Shown piece by piece: positions 1 through 9,273 of a DNA stretch of 64,000 bases. Made by a program: the position numbers and the translations under genes. The notes under the pieces were generated by a model. It saw only the letters and a program-made list of their open reading frames with translations. It searched no databases and was not told the origin of the DNA. Each line of letters opens with the position of its first letter. Position 1 is the stretch's first letter. This DNA comes from Bradyrhizobiaceae bacterium (GTDB lineage Bacteria > Pseudomonadota > Alphaproteobacteria > Rhizobiales > Xanthobacteraceae), in contig CANKBJ010000001.1 of the NCBI GenBank assembly GCA_947479905.1, positions 87,152 through 151,151 on the forward strand, read 5' to 3'.

Positions 1-2
1 GG

Positions 3-323
3 CTTCGCCTGTTGCTCGACCAGGTGCTCGGTAAAGCCGGCATCGTGCCGAACATCGTCCTCGAAGTCGAAGCCATGCCATCGACCCTCAACCTGGTCGA
101 GCAGGGGATCGGCTACACCGTGCTATCCTATTCGACCGTGCATCACCTGGTGAAGTCCGGGCGGATCAAGTGCTTCCCGATTGTTCGCCCGCAACTCACA
201 AGGCAGTTGCTGCTGTCGACCTCCAGCCAACGCCCCATGACGCTGGCGACGCGGGTTCTGACCAAGATGGTCGGCCTTCAGGTCCGCGAACTCGTCCGCG
301 ACGGCTTGTGGCATCCACGCTAG
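3..323 (+). CDS. LysR-family transcriptional regulator, C-terminal part (5' end outside window)
   Basis: Open frame runs in from the window edge; effector-domain pattern 'NLVEQGIGYTVLSYSTVHHLVKSGRIKCFPIV'. Confidence 0.75.
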   Translation, partial: LRLLLDQVLGKAGIVPNIVLEVEAMPSTLNLVEQGIGYTVLSYSTVHHLVKSGRIKCFPIVRPQLTRQLLLSTSSQRPMTLATRVLTKMVGLQVRELVRDGLWHPR

Positions 324-338
324 TCGCGTCCGGCAGCG

Positions 339-1214
339 TCAGGTCTGCATGCCCCAGCGCCTGATCGTCATCTTTTCCGCCGTGAGGAAGATGAAATTCT
401 CGACGATGAGCCCGAGCAGAATGACGGTCAGCAATCCAGCAAACACCGACGGAATCTCCAGCGAGTTCTTGCTCTGGAAAATGAACCAGCCTAGTCCGCC
501 GCCGCCGGAATTGGCGCCGAACACCAGTTCCGCGGCGATCAGGGTGCGCCAGGCGAACGCCCAGCCGATCTTGAGTCCGGTCAGGATGCTCGGGAATGCG
601 CCAGGGATCAAAATGCGGGTGACGTAGCCGAAGCTCGACAGGCCGTAATTCTGGCCAACCATCCGCCAGGTCGGGCTGACGCCGCGAAACCCGGCATGCG
701 TGTTCAGCGCCACCGACCACAAAACCGCATGGATCAAAACGAAAACGATACCGGCATTGCCGAGGCCGAACCAGATCATGGCCAGCGGCAGCAGCGCGAT
801 CGACGGCAGCGGGTTGAACATGGCGGTGAGCACTTCGAGCAGATCGGCGCCGATCCGCGTGGCGCTGGCGAACGCCGTCAGCAGTCCGGCGAGGATCAAG
901 CCGGCGGCATAGCCCTGAAACAGGATCTTCATCGAGTACCAGGTCGCCTTGATGAGCTCGCCGGTCACAAACGCATCCCAGAAGGCGACGATGGTCGCGC
1001 TGAAGGTCGGGAACAGCAGGTCATTAGCGAGCCAGCGCGCATAAACTTCCCAGATGAGAGCGAGAACAACCAGCACCAGAACCTTGCGCAGGCCGCCGTG
1101 ATTGGCGAGCCGCTGGTACAGCGACAGCGGCCGTTCAACGACGCCGACACCTGTGTTCGTCACCTCGTAGGTGACGTCCGGGCGGGCGGTGAGGACTTGA
1201 CGGGCGTCAGTCAT
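339..1214 (-). CDS. ABC transporter permease, SsuC/TauC type
   Basis: 291 aa, hydrophobic, 'PLPSIALLPLAMIWFGLG' permease motif; next to ATPase and SBP genes. Confidence 0.88.
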   Translation of the reverse strand: MTDARQVLTARPDVTYEVTNTGVGVVERPLSLYQRLANHGGLRKVLVLVVLALIWEVYARWLANDLLFPTFSATIVAFWDAFVTGELIKATWYSMKILFQGYAAGLILAGLLTAFASATRIGADLLEVLTAMFNPLPSIALLPLAMIWFGLGNAGIVFVLIHAVLWSVALNTHAGFRGVSPTWRMVGQNYGLSSFGYVTRILIPGAFPSILTGLKIGWAFAWRTLIAAELVFGANSGGGGLGWFIFQSKNSLEIPSVFAGLLTVILLGLIVENFIFLTAEKMTIRRWGMQT

Positions 1215-1995
1215 GGGTCATGCTCCTCTCAGCGACTTGTTGTTCGAACAACAAGTGCTGGATGCGTTCGGAAAACGGCTTGCCATCGGCGCCGACGTCG
1301 TCGTTGCCGCTGCTGTTGATCTCACCGCGGACCTGGCCGGGGTGTGGGGTCAGCAGCAGAATACGGTTGCCGATACGGATGGCTTCGGAAATCGAATGGG
1401 TGACGAACAGCACGGTGAACTTGGTATCGTCCCACAGTTGCAGCAGCTCTTCCTGCATCTTGGCGCGCGTCAGCGCGTCGAGCGCCGCAAAAGGCTCATC
1501 CATCAGTAAAATCGCGGGCTCCATCGCCATGCCGCGGGCGATGGCGACGCGCTGCTTCATGCCGCCGGACAAAGTGTGCGGGTGGTTGTCGGCAAATTTG
1601 GTCAGGCCAACCTTGGCGATATAATGTAGCGCGCGTTCATCGGCTTCCCGGCCGCTCATCTTGCCGCTGGCCGTCAGCGCGAAGGCGATGTTCTGCTTGA
1701 CGGTTTTCCACGGCAGCAACTGGTCAAATTCCTGAAACACCAGAACGCGGTCAGGGCCGGGTTTAGTGATAGCGGCGCCATTGAGCCGGATCTCGCCTTC
1801 GACAGGGCGTATGAACCCGCCGACCGCCTTCAGCAGCGTGGACTTGCCGCAACCGGAGGGCCCCAGGATCACATAGCGATCCGAGCGGTGGATATCGAAA
1901 CTGACGCGGTAGGTCGCGGTGACCAGATGATCGTGGGTCCGATATTGCAAGGTCACGTCTTTGACGGCGAGAAGGGGGCTTGCACCTGAGTTCAT
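1207..1995 (-). CDS. ABC transporter ATP-binding protein, SsuB/TauB type
   Basis: Walker A GPSGCGKST, signature LSGGMKQR, Walker B ILLMDEPF. Confidence 0.93.
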   Translation of the reverse strand: MNSGASPLLAVKDVTLQYRTHDHLVTATYRVSFDIHRSDRYVILGPSGCGKSTLLKAVGGFIRPVEGEIRLNGAAITKPGPDRVLVFQEFDQLLPWKTVKQNIAFALTASGKMSGREADERALHYIAKVGLTKFADNHPHTLSGGMKQRVAIARGMAMEPAILLMDEPFAALDALTRAKMQEELLQLWDDTKFTVLFVTHSISEAIRIGNRILLLTPHPGQVRGEINSSGNDDVGADGKPFSERIQHLLFEQQVAERSMTHD

Positions 1996-2074
1996 TTTCG
2001 TCGGGCTCCGAATTAAGAAGGCCCGGGACCGCGCGATTGGCGCTGCCCCGGGCCGTTAGTTGCCTCAAGGGCGG

Positions 2075-3073
2075 TTAATTACCGCCGCCGAGCGAGCCTG
2101 CGTCAAAGAACAGATCGTTGAGCGAGGCCGCCTTGTTCTTGAGCGAGCCGATTTCGTTCATGAAGGTCGCGTACTTCATGACGCCCTCCGGCTTGGTGGT
2201 GTAGTAGGTGTCCTTGTCGTCAAGCATCTTGGCGAGTTCGTCGACATCCCAGCCCTTGCCGCCCATCGATTCGAGCAGCACCTGCGCGGCGGCCTTCTTG
2301 TCCTTCTTGATCATGTCGAACGACTGCTTGAGCGCAGCGACGAAGGCCGAGTAGACCTTCGGGTTTTCATTGTGGAACTTCGTCGTCGTCGAGATCATGG
2401 TGAATGTCTGCGGTCCGCCCATGACATCATTGGTGTTCTGGATAGTCCGGGCGCCGGCTTCCTTCAACTCGCGCTGATGAAACGGCGCCGAGGCGTAGTG
2501 GGCGGTGATCTGCTTGTTGCCGGACACGATGGCGACCACGGCGTCCGGGTGCTGCATCGACACCGTATACTTGTCGAACTTGTAGGCGTCCGCGCCCGAT
2601 TTCTTGGCGTACATCTGCATGATGATCGCCGGGATCGACACCTTGACCGCGGTCACGGCGATCTTGTCGTCGTCCTTGAGGTCTTCGAGCTTCTTGAGGT
2701 GATCGGCGCGGGTGTTGAGATACATCGGGATGGTGCTCATTGCCGCCACGCCCTTGACGTCGCCCTTGCCCTTGGTGCGATCCCACAGGATCAGGAAGGC
2801 GGGCGGGCCGGCGGAAATGAAATCGGCCGAGCCGGACAGCAGGGCGTCGTTCATCACCGACGGACCGCCGATATTGGCCCAGTTGACGGTAATCTTCAGG
2901 CCGGATTTGGTCGCTTCCTTTTCGATCAGCTCGTACTTCTTCATCATATGGAGCGGCAAAAATCCGAAGCCGCCGGCGCCGAGCGGAACCTTCAGTTCGC
3001 TGACTTCGGCGCGGGCCGAAAGCGGCATCAAGGCAATGGCGCCGAGCGCAAGGATTGCGGCAAGTCTGTTCAT
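2075..3073 (-). CDS. ABC transporter substrate-binding protein (NMT1/THI5, NrtA/SsuA-like)
   Basis: 332 aa with signal peptide 'MNRLAAILALGAIALMPLSARA'; operon context. Confidence 0.85.
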   Translation of the reverse strand: MNRLAAILALGAIALMPLSARAEVSELKVPLGAGGFGFLPLHMMKKYELIEKEATKSGLKITVNWANIGGPSVMNDALLSGSADFISAGPPAFLILWDRTKGKGDVKGVAAMSTIPMYLNTRADHLKKLEDLKDDDKIAVTAVKVSIPAIIMQMYAKKSGADAYKFDKYTVSMQHPDAVVAIVSGNKQITAHYASAPFHQRELKEAGARTIQNTNDVMGGPQTFTMISTTTKFHNENPKVYSAFVAALKQSFDMIKKDKKAAAQVLLESMGGKGWDVDELAKMLDDKDTYYTTKPEGVMKYATFMNEIGSLKNKAASLNDLFFDAGSLGGGN

Positions 3074-3157
3074 GATTTCCTCCTGTTTTTTAAAGTTTTG
3101 TCGTGGGCTACTGATAGGCTTTGAGCAGCGAGAGCGCCACCATTGACTTAGGCCATA

Positions 3158-3979
3158 CTATTGTGTCGCAGGCGGCGCCGGCAGGGGTTTCGGATCGGCA
3201 TCGAGACGCGCCGCCCAGCTTTCCATGTTGGGCCGCGCCGGTGGATAGATCGCGAGAACGAGAGGGTCGTGTCCCGGTACGACATGGTGTTTCGATGAGG
3301 CGAGGGCCTCCACTTTGTCGTATCCGTCCAGAACGTCGCCAATATTGTATGTGATCGGAAATACGCTGCGTTGCCGGAGATGGGCATAAAAATGCGCGGC
3401 GTCGGAGGCGAGAACGATCCAGCCGCGGCGCGTCTTTACCCGAACCGACTGCAGCCCCTTTGAATGGCCGCCGATGAGGTGTACCGAGAGGCCGGGCGCC
3501 AGTTCCTTTGCGCCGTTGTGGAACGCCACCCGGTCCTCAAAGACGCGGTTCACCATTGCGGTGACGTCGCCTACCTCGAATGGCATGCGCAGCATGGCGT
3601 GGCACATGCAGCGGCCGGTCGCATAACTCATCTCGCAGTCTTGCAAGTGATAGCGGGCATTCGGAAAGAGGCCGTCATTGCCAGCATGGTCGTAATGCAG
3701 GTGCGAAATGATGACGTCTTTGACCGAGGCCGGATCGATGCCGAGCTCACGCAGGCCTTCGCCGACCGGCTTGGTGATGTTGCGGTCGCGCTTCTGAGCC
3801 GCCTTCTGGTCGAAGCCGGTATCGAGTACGAAAGTGCGGGTGGCGCCGACAATCGCCCATACGTAATAGTCCAGCGGCATCGGAAAATCGTGCGGGTCGC
3901 CGCCGATGAAATTGGCCGGCGTGTTCCGCTCATGGCGTCCGTATTTGATCGCGTAGACTTCGTAGACGTCGTCGCTCAT
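3158..3979 (-). CDS. N-acyl homoserine lactonase-like metallo-beta-lactamase fold hydrolase
   Basis: HLHYDH motif, 'FVLDTGF', 'VPGHDPLV'. Confidence 0.85.
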   Translation of the reverse strand: MSDDVYEVYAIKYGRHERNTPANFIGGDPHDFPMPLDYYVWAIVGATRTFVLDTGFDQKAAQKRDRNITKPVGEGLRELGIDPASVKDVIISHLHYDHAGNDGLFPNARYHLQDCEMSYATGRCMCHAMLRMPFEVGDVTAMVNRVFEDRVAFHNGAKELAPGLSVHLIGGHSKGLQSVRVKTRRGWIVLASDAAHFYAHLRQRSVFPITYNIGDVLDGYDKVEALASSKHHVVPGHDPLVLAIYPPARPNMESWAARLDADPKPLPAPPATQ

Positions 3980-4275
3980 CGGGTCGCTTCCCTCGGTGTT
4001 TCCGCTGTCACCGGGTCGAGCGCGCCGATGAGCAAGGCCGGAATGCCGGCTAAACGCTCCGAATCCCCATCCGGCCCGGCGCGCGGCGGCTCCGCCGGTC
4101 CAGTTTTTTTATGTTATCATATGATTGTACCGCGCGACCGTAGACGAAAGCGATATATAATAATTGTATATCAGAATTTCAGTTAGGCGATGTTTCTGGC
4201 TGTGCCCTCCGGCCCGCGAATAGTCTATGCGAGGCGTGAAATTGCGCGGGCGAGCCGCGCAAAGGATCGGCGTCT

Positions 4276-5076
4276 ATGTCCAGCCTGCCAGAGTATGAAC
4301 TCTTTGCGCTGCGCTATGCGATGCGCGATGCGCGGCGGAGCGACCATTTCATTGGTGGCGATCCGCATGACGGCCCGATGCCGATGGACTATTTTCTTTG
4401 GGTCGCCGTTTCCGACGAGCGGACTTTCGTTATCGACACTGGTTTCACCGCCGAAGTGGCGGCTCGGCGCAAGCGCACCTTTCTCCGCTGCCCAATCGAC
4501 GCGCTGAAACTTTTGGACGTCGACGCCGAAACGTTAGGCGACGTCATTCTTACGCACCTGCACTACGACCATGTCGGCAATTTTCACCGCTTCCCGAAAG
4601 CGCGTTTCCATCTGCAGGAGGCGGAGATCCACTACGCTACCGGCCATTACATGGGTCACTCCCGGCTGGCGCATTCGTTCGAGGTCGATGACATATGCGG
4701 CATTGTACGGCTGAATTTCGCGCAACGTGTGCAATTTCATTTTGGCGACATCGAACTCGCGCCGGGCATTTCGCTGCATGCCGTCGGGGGCCATTCGGCG
4801 GGGCTGCAGTTCGTCCGTGTGCACACGAGGCGCGGCTTCGTGGTGTTGGCGTCCGACGTCAGCCATTTCTACGAAAATCTCGAAAGGCGCAGACCTTTTG
4901 TCACGTCGTTTCATGTGGGCGAAATGCTCGATGGCTTCGACGCCTTGCTGGCACAAGCGCCGACACCAGCGCACATCGTGCCGGGGCATGATCCGCTGGT
5001 GATGAAGCGTTATCCGGCGCCGAGTCGCGAACTTGAAGGAATTGCTATTCGGCTCGACGTGATGCCGAGCGAGTAG
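4276..5076 (+). CDS. N-acyl homoserine lactonase-like metallo-beta-lactamase fold hydrolase (paralogue of 3158-3979)
   Basis: HLHYDH motif; collinear similarity to the divergent neighbour (FIGGDPHD, HLHYDH, GGHSxGLQxVRVxTRRG, VPGHDPLV). Confidence 0.85.
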   Translation: MSSLPEYELFALRYAMRDARRSDHFIGGDPHDGPMPMDYFLWVAVSDERTFVIDTGFTAEVAARRKRTFLRCPIDALKLLDVDAETLGDVILTHLHYDHVGNFHRFPKARFHLQEAEIHYATGHYMGHSRLAHSFEVDDICGIVRLNFAQRVQFHFGDIELAPGISLHAVGGHSAGLQFVRVHTRRGFVVLASDVSHFYENLERRRPFVTSFHVGEMLDGFDALLAQAPTPAHIVPGHDPLVMKRYPAPSRELEGIAIRLDVMPSE

Positions 5077-5175
5077 GCGTCAGGTTGACCGGCAGGGACT
5101 GCGTTAATATGGTTCGCGCGCGCGGGCGGACCGAAGCGAAAAACAGAAATTGAACCTAAAAAGTGAGTCATAGAC

Positions 5176-6093
5176 ATGGCAGCGAAAACCGTAGGCTTGG
5201 TTGGTGTCGGGATGATGGGTTGGCCCATGGCAAACTGCATGGTCCAGAAGGGCATCGACTTGTTGCTGTATGACGTCGATGCCGCGCGCAGTGCCAAATG
5301 CGCGAGTGAGGTCGGCGGCAAGGCCGTTACTTCGTTGAAAGATATCGGTCAGCGCGCCGACGTGATCATCACCATGCTGCCGAATAGCGAGATCGTCTCA
5401 AGCGTTTTTTTCGGCGAGGGCGATCCGCTTGCCGAGGCTCTGCGGCCCGGTACATCTGTGATGGAGATGAGCTCGGGCTCGCCGGATGTGACGATCGACA
5501 TCGCGGCCCGTCTCGCCGCCAAGGGCGTCACGATGATCGATGCGCCGGTGTCGGGTGGCGTTCCACGCGCGGTCGCCGGCACCCTGACGATCATGGCCGG
5601 CGGCGATGCCGCCGTCGTCAAGGATTGCACCCCCATTCTCGAAACAATGGGCTCGGTTACGCATGTGGGAATTCTCGGCGCTGGGCAGGCGATGAAGGCC
5701 TTGAACAATCTTGTTTCGGCCGGCGGCTTACTCATCGGTATCGAGGCGCTGTTGATCGGCCAGAAGTTCGGGCTGGATCCCGATCGGATGGTCGATATCC
5801 TCAACACGTCGTCGGGCATGAACAACAGCACCCAGAAGAAATTCAAGCAGTATGTCCTGTCGCGCAAGTTTGACGATGGCGGCTTCGCCCTGGGGCTGAT
5901 GGCCAAGGACGTCGGCATCGCGCTCGATGTCGCCAGGGGCACCGGAACGGCGGCGCCATTTTCGGCGCTATGCAGCCATTTGTGGAACGCGGCGTCGGCG
6001 ATGCTTGGTCCGAAGCAGGACCACACCGCCATCACTCTGATGTGCGAAACCTTCGCCAAGGCGAAGCTGGGCGAGGCGCAGCCGAAAAAATAG
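5176..6093 (+). CDS. NAD(P)-dependent oxidoreductase, 3-hydroxyisobutyrate dehydrogenase family
   Basis: GxGxMG 'VGLVGVGMMGWPMA', 'MIDAPVSGG', 'LGAGQAMKALNNL'. Confidence 0.9.
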   Translation: MAAKTVGLVGVGMMGWPMANCMVQKGIDLLLYDVDAARSAKCASEVGGKAVTSLKDIGQRADVIITMLPNSEIVSSVFFGEGDPLAEALRPGTSVMEMSSGSPDVTIDIAARLAAKGVTMIDAPVSGGVPRAVAGTLTIMAGGDAAVVKDCTPILETMGSVTHVGILGAGQAMKALNNLVSAGGLLIGIEALLIGQKFGLDPDRMVDILNTSSGMNNSTQKKFKQYVLSRKFDDGGFALGLMAKDVGIALDVARGTGTAAPFSALCSHLWNAASAMLGPKQDHTAITLMCETFAKAKLGEAQPKK

Positions 6094-6191
6094 CCACCCT
6101 GTACGCGACGCATCGCGGCCGGCGACGCGGGACAGGCGGCGGCGCGTCGCGCCAGGACGTCCCAGACAAGCGATAAAGGATCACGAATAAA

Positions 6192-7568
6192 ATGAGCAGT
6201 CCGACGACTTTGGCCCTGCAATTGGCGGAGTTTGTGGTTCATACGCCGCCCACAGCCATTTCCGCGGTGGCGATGGAGCGCGCGAAGATGAGCCTGGCGA
6301 GCACTGTCGCCAGTGCTTCCATGGGCTACGGAATCGAGTCGGCCTCGATCATCCGGCGGCTCGAGTTGAGCAATGCGGGAGCCGGCCTTGCATCGGTCTG
6401 GTTCGAAGATGTGAAGCTGCCGCTTGCCGCGGCGGTTCGGGTCAATGCGGTCGCCAGCGACGCCGCCGCCTCCGACGACAGCGACCTGCGCAGCATCGCC
6501 CATATAGGCACGATCGCATCGACAACGGCGGTGGCGCTGGGTGAGCATACCGGCGCGACCGGCAATGAAATCCTGGCGGCGATGGTCCTAGGCTACGAAG
6601 TCGCGGGACGCATCGATGAAGCTCTTACGCCCGGACGCATGCAGCGCGGTTTCCATGGCTCGGTCTCCACCGTTTTCGCCGGCGCCGTCGCGACGGGGCG
6701 GTTGCTGAAACTTCCGGTCAAACAGATGGGCCATGCCATTGCGCTGGCCGCGACGTCGATCGGCGGCATGGCGGTTTCCGCGGATACCAGTTGCGCGCGC
6801 GAATATCACGCCGGTCTCTCGGCGGCGACCGGCGTGCAGGCCTCACTCGCGGCGCAGGCCGGATTTCAGGCGGAACTGACGGTGCTCGATCGGCCGCGCG
6901 GATTCCTCGCGGCGATGGGCGGTCAGGCTCTCGACGATATCACGCGCGATCTCGGTTCATCCTGGGACATCGTCACCGACATGGCCATCAAGCTGATGCC
7001 GGGGGCTCACCCGTTCCACGCGACGGCAGAAGCCGCGGCCGATGCCGCGCGGTTAGGGAAGGTCGCTGTCGAGGACATCGAACAGGTCGTTATCTCGGCC
7101 GCCGTCCAATGGACCAATTTCAAGGGCGATCCGCACCCGCGCAACCTCGTCGATGCCGCCCATAGTCTGGTGTATTTTGTCGCTGCCGCCATTGCCGATG
7201 GCGGCTTCGACTGGAAGCACATGGACGTGCAAAAGATGGCCGATCCGGTCATCGCGAGGCTGCAGGACAAGGTCGTGTTCGATCCGTCGCCGCCGCCCTT
7301 GCCGGATCGGTTTCCGCATCGCCACGGCGGCTCGGTCACCATTCGCCTGAAGGACGGTCGCGAATTCCGCTCGACATGCACGGCCCCGCGCGGGTCCGGC
7401 CCACGCGGGGTCGAATGGGTCGACGTCGAGCGCAAGTATCGCGATCTGTCGCCGCTTGCCGGACTCACACAGAGCCAGGTTGAGGCGAGCCTCGCGGCAA
7501 TCCGCCGTCTGGACGATGGCACGAGTATCGACGAGCTTATCAAGCTGCTTCGACCGATCGGCCGATAG
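6192..7568 (+). CDS. MmgE/PrpD family protein
   Basis: 458 aa; 'KLMPGAHPFHATAEAAADAA', 'GFHGSVSTVFAGAVATGRLLKL'. Confidence 0.85.
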   Translation: MSSPTTLALQLAEFVVHTPPTAISAVAMERAKMSLASTVASASMGYGIESASIIRRLELSNAGAGLASVWFEDVKLPLAAAVRVNAVASDAAASDDSDLRSIAHIGTIASTTAVALGEHTGATGNEILAAMVLGYEVAGRIDEALTPGRMQRGFHGSVSTVFAGAVATGRLLKLPVKQMGHAIALAATSIGGMAVSADTSCAREYHAGLSAATGVQASLAAQAGFQAELTVLDRPRGFLAAMGGQALDDITRDLGSSWDIVTDMAIKLMPGAHPFHATAEAAADAARLGKVAVEDIEQVVISAAVQWTNFKGDPHPRNLVDAAHSLVYFVAAAIADGGFDWKHMDVQKMADPVIARLQDKVVFDPSPPPLPDRFPHRHGGSVTIRLKDGREFRSTCTAPRGSGPRGVEWVDVERKYRDLSPLAGLTQSQVEASLAAIRRLDDGTSIDELIKLLRPIGR

Positions 7569-7737
7569 CCTGGCGCCGATCGAAAATATACGACGTTTGA
7601 TTTTCACTTCGCGTCTCATAGGCGCCTCCGCTTTCGACAACGCCAAAATCATGGCTGCGTTGGCAGAGAAGGTCATTTCGACCGGTGTTCTCTTGCTCCG
7701 GCGGGCAAGTGATCAACCAAATAAAAAGGGAATAGCC

Positions 7738-9084
7738 ATGCAGCACGAACCCGGCGTCACGCAGAAACTGGCCCAATTCGTGGCTGCAACCCATTGGGAT
7801 GACATTCCGGCGCCGGTTGGCCACCAGGCCAAGCGCTCCCTCATGAACTTCTTCGCGGTCGCGCTCGCTGGCTGTCGCACCGCGCCCGTCGAAATCGCGC
7901 TGACTTCGCTTGCCGAATTTTCCGGGGGAAGGCAAGCAACTGTGGTTGGCAGGCCCGAGCGCATCGACGCGCTGAGTGCGGCGTTTCTCAATGCCGCCGG
8001 CGCCAACGTCTACGATTTTTGCGACACCCATGTGCGTACGGTTATCCATCCGACCGCGCCGGTAGCGCCCGCGCTGCTGGCACTGGCCGAATTGTGTCCC
8101 GTGAGCGGGACAGACCTGCTGCTTGCTTTTATTCTCGGCAACGAGGTGCAGGCGCGCATCGGGCTCGCGATATCGCCCAACCACTACAACAAAGGCTGGC
8201 ATATCACGTCTACCTGCGGCGTGTTTGGCGCGGCCGCGGGCAGCGGCAAGCTGCTCGCGCTGGATGAGAAGAAAATGATTTGGGCGTTTGGCACAGCGGC
8301 CACGCAATCGTCGGGCCTCTGCGAATGTCTCGGCACGCCGGCAAAAAGCGTCAGCGTCGGCAATGCCGCGCGCAACGGGCTGTGGTCGGCGCTGCTGGCG
8401 GACAGAGGCTTCGAGGGGCCTCCCGAGCCGATCGCCGGTGTGCAGGGCTTCTACAATGCCGTTGACGGCGCGCCGAACCTGTCGCCGGTTACAGATGGCC
8501 TGGGCGCGACATGGGAACTGATGCAGACGTCGTACAAGCCTTATCCGTGCGGTTTTGTGATCCACCCTGTGCTCGATTGCGTGCTGGATTGGCGGCGCGA
8601 CAATCCGGCGGCTGTCGTGACGCGAGTGGTCGCCCGCGGCAACCCGCTGTTGGCAGCACGCACCGACCGACCGAACATTTCCAACGGGCGTGAATCGCAG
8701 GTGAGCGTGCAACACGCGGTTGCCGCAGCGCTGGTCACCGGCAAGGCCGGGCTCGATCAGTTCACCGACGCCTGCGCCTGCGATCCCAACGTTGTTGACC
8801 TGCGAGGCAAGATCGAGGTGCAGCGCGATCCGTCGCTCTCGACGATCGCTGCGGAGGTCGAGATCACCACCGTGGACGGCAAGACGCACCGGCTGTCGCA
8901 GAAAGCGGCGCGCGGTAGCGACGCCAACCCGATGAGCGACCGGGACCTCGAGGGTAAATTACGAACGGCCGCCGCCGGTTGGAATCCGCGGCACGACATA
9001 GCTCCGTTGATCGACGCTATCTGGGCGCTTGATAAGAGCCACGATGTCGCAAAGCTCGCGGCGCTCAGCGTGCCGGAAAATTGA
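7738..9084 (+). CDS. MmgE/PrpD family protein
   Basis: ATG at 7738 preceded by purine-rich aaaaaggga; 'KPYPCGFVIHPVLD' motif. The ORF-track start at 7456 overlaps the previous gene and is unlikely. Confidence 0.87.
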   Translation: MQHEPGVTQKLAQFVAATHWDDIPAPVGHQAKRSLMNFFAVALAGCRTAPVEIALTSLAEFSGGRQATVVGRPERIDALSAAFLNAAGANVYDFCDTHVRTVIHPTAPVAPALLALAELCPVSGTDLLLAFILGNEVQARIGLAISPNHYNKGWHITSTCGVFGAAAGSGKLLALDEKKMIWAFGTAATQSSGLCECLGTPAKSVSVGNAARNGLWSALLADRGFEGPPEPIAGVQGFYNAVDGAPNLSPVTDGLGATWELMQTSYKPYPCGFVIHPVLDCVLDWRRDNPAAVVTRVVARGNPLLAARTDRPNISNGRESQVSVQHAVAAALVTGKAGLDQFTDACACDPNVVDLRGKIEVQRDPSLSTIAAEVEITTVDGKTHRLSQKAARGSDANPMSDRDLEGKLRTAAAGWNPRHDIAPLIDAIWALDKSHDVAKLAALSVPEN

Positions 9085-9273
9085 GTTGCCATCACGCACG
9101 GTGAGGCAATCGGCGTAGCGGGCCGCAGCTGACTCTTGGCAGCGCTGGGCCAGCACCAGCACATTCTCAAGCTGGGTTGCTTTCGGCTACGAGTGTCGAA
9201 CGATGCGCGCGCCCCAGGGCCGTCGGCTTCCCGATTCGAACAGCCGAGGTTCGACTCCTCTCGGAACCGCCGG

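Noticed and set aside
5349-6548. 399-aa minus-strand ORF
   Set aside because: Antisense to the HIBADH-like and MmgE/PrpD genes; no domain features.
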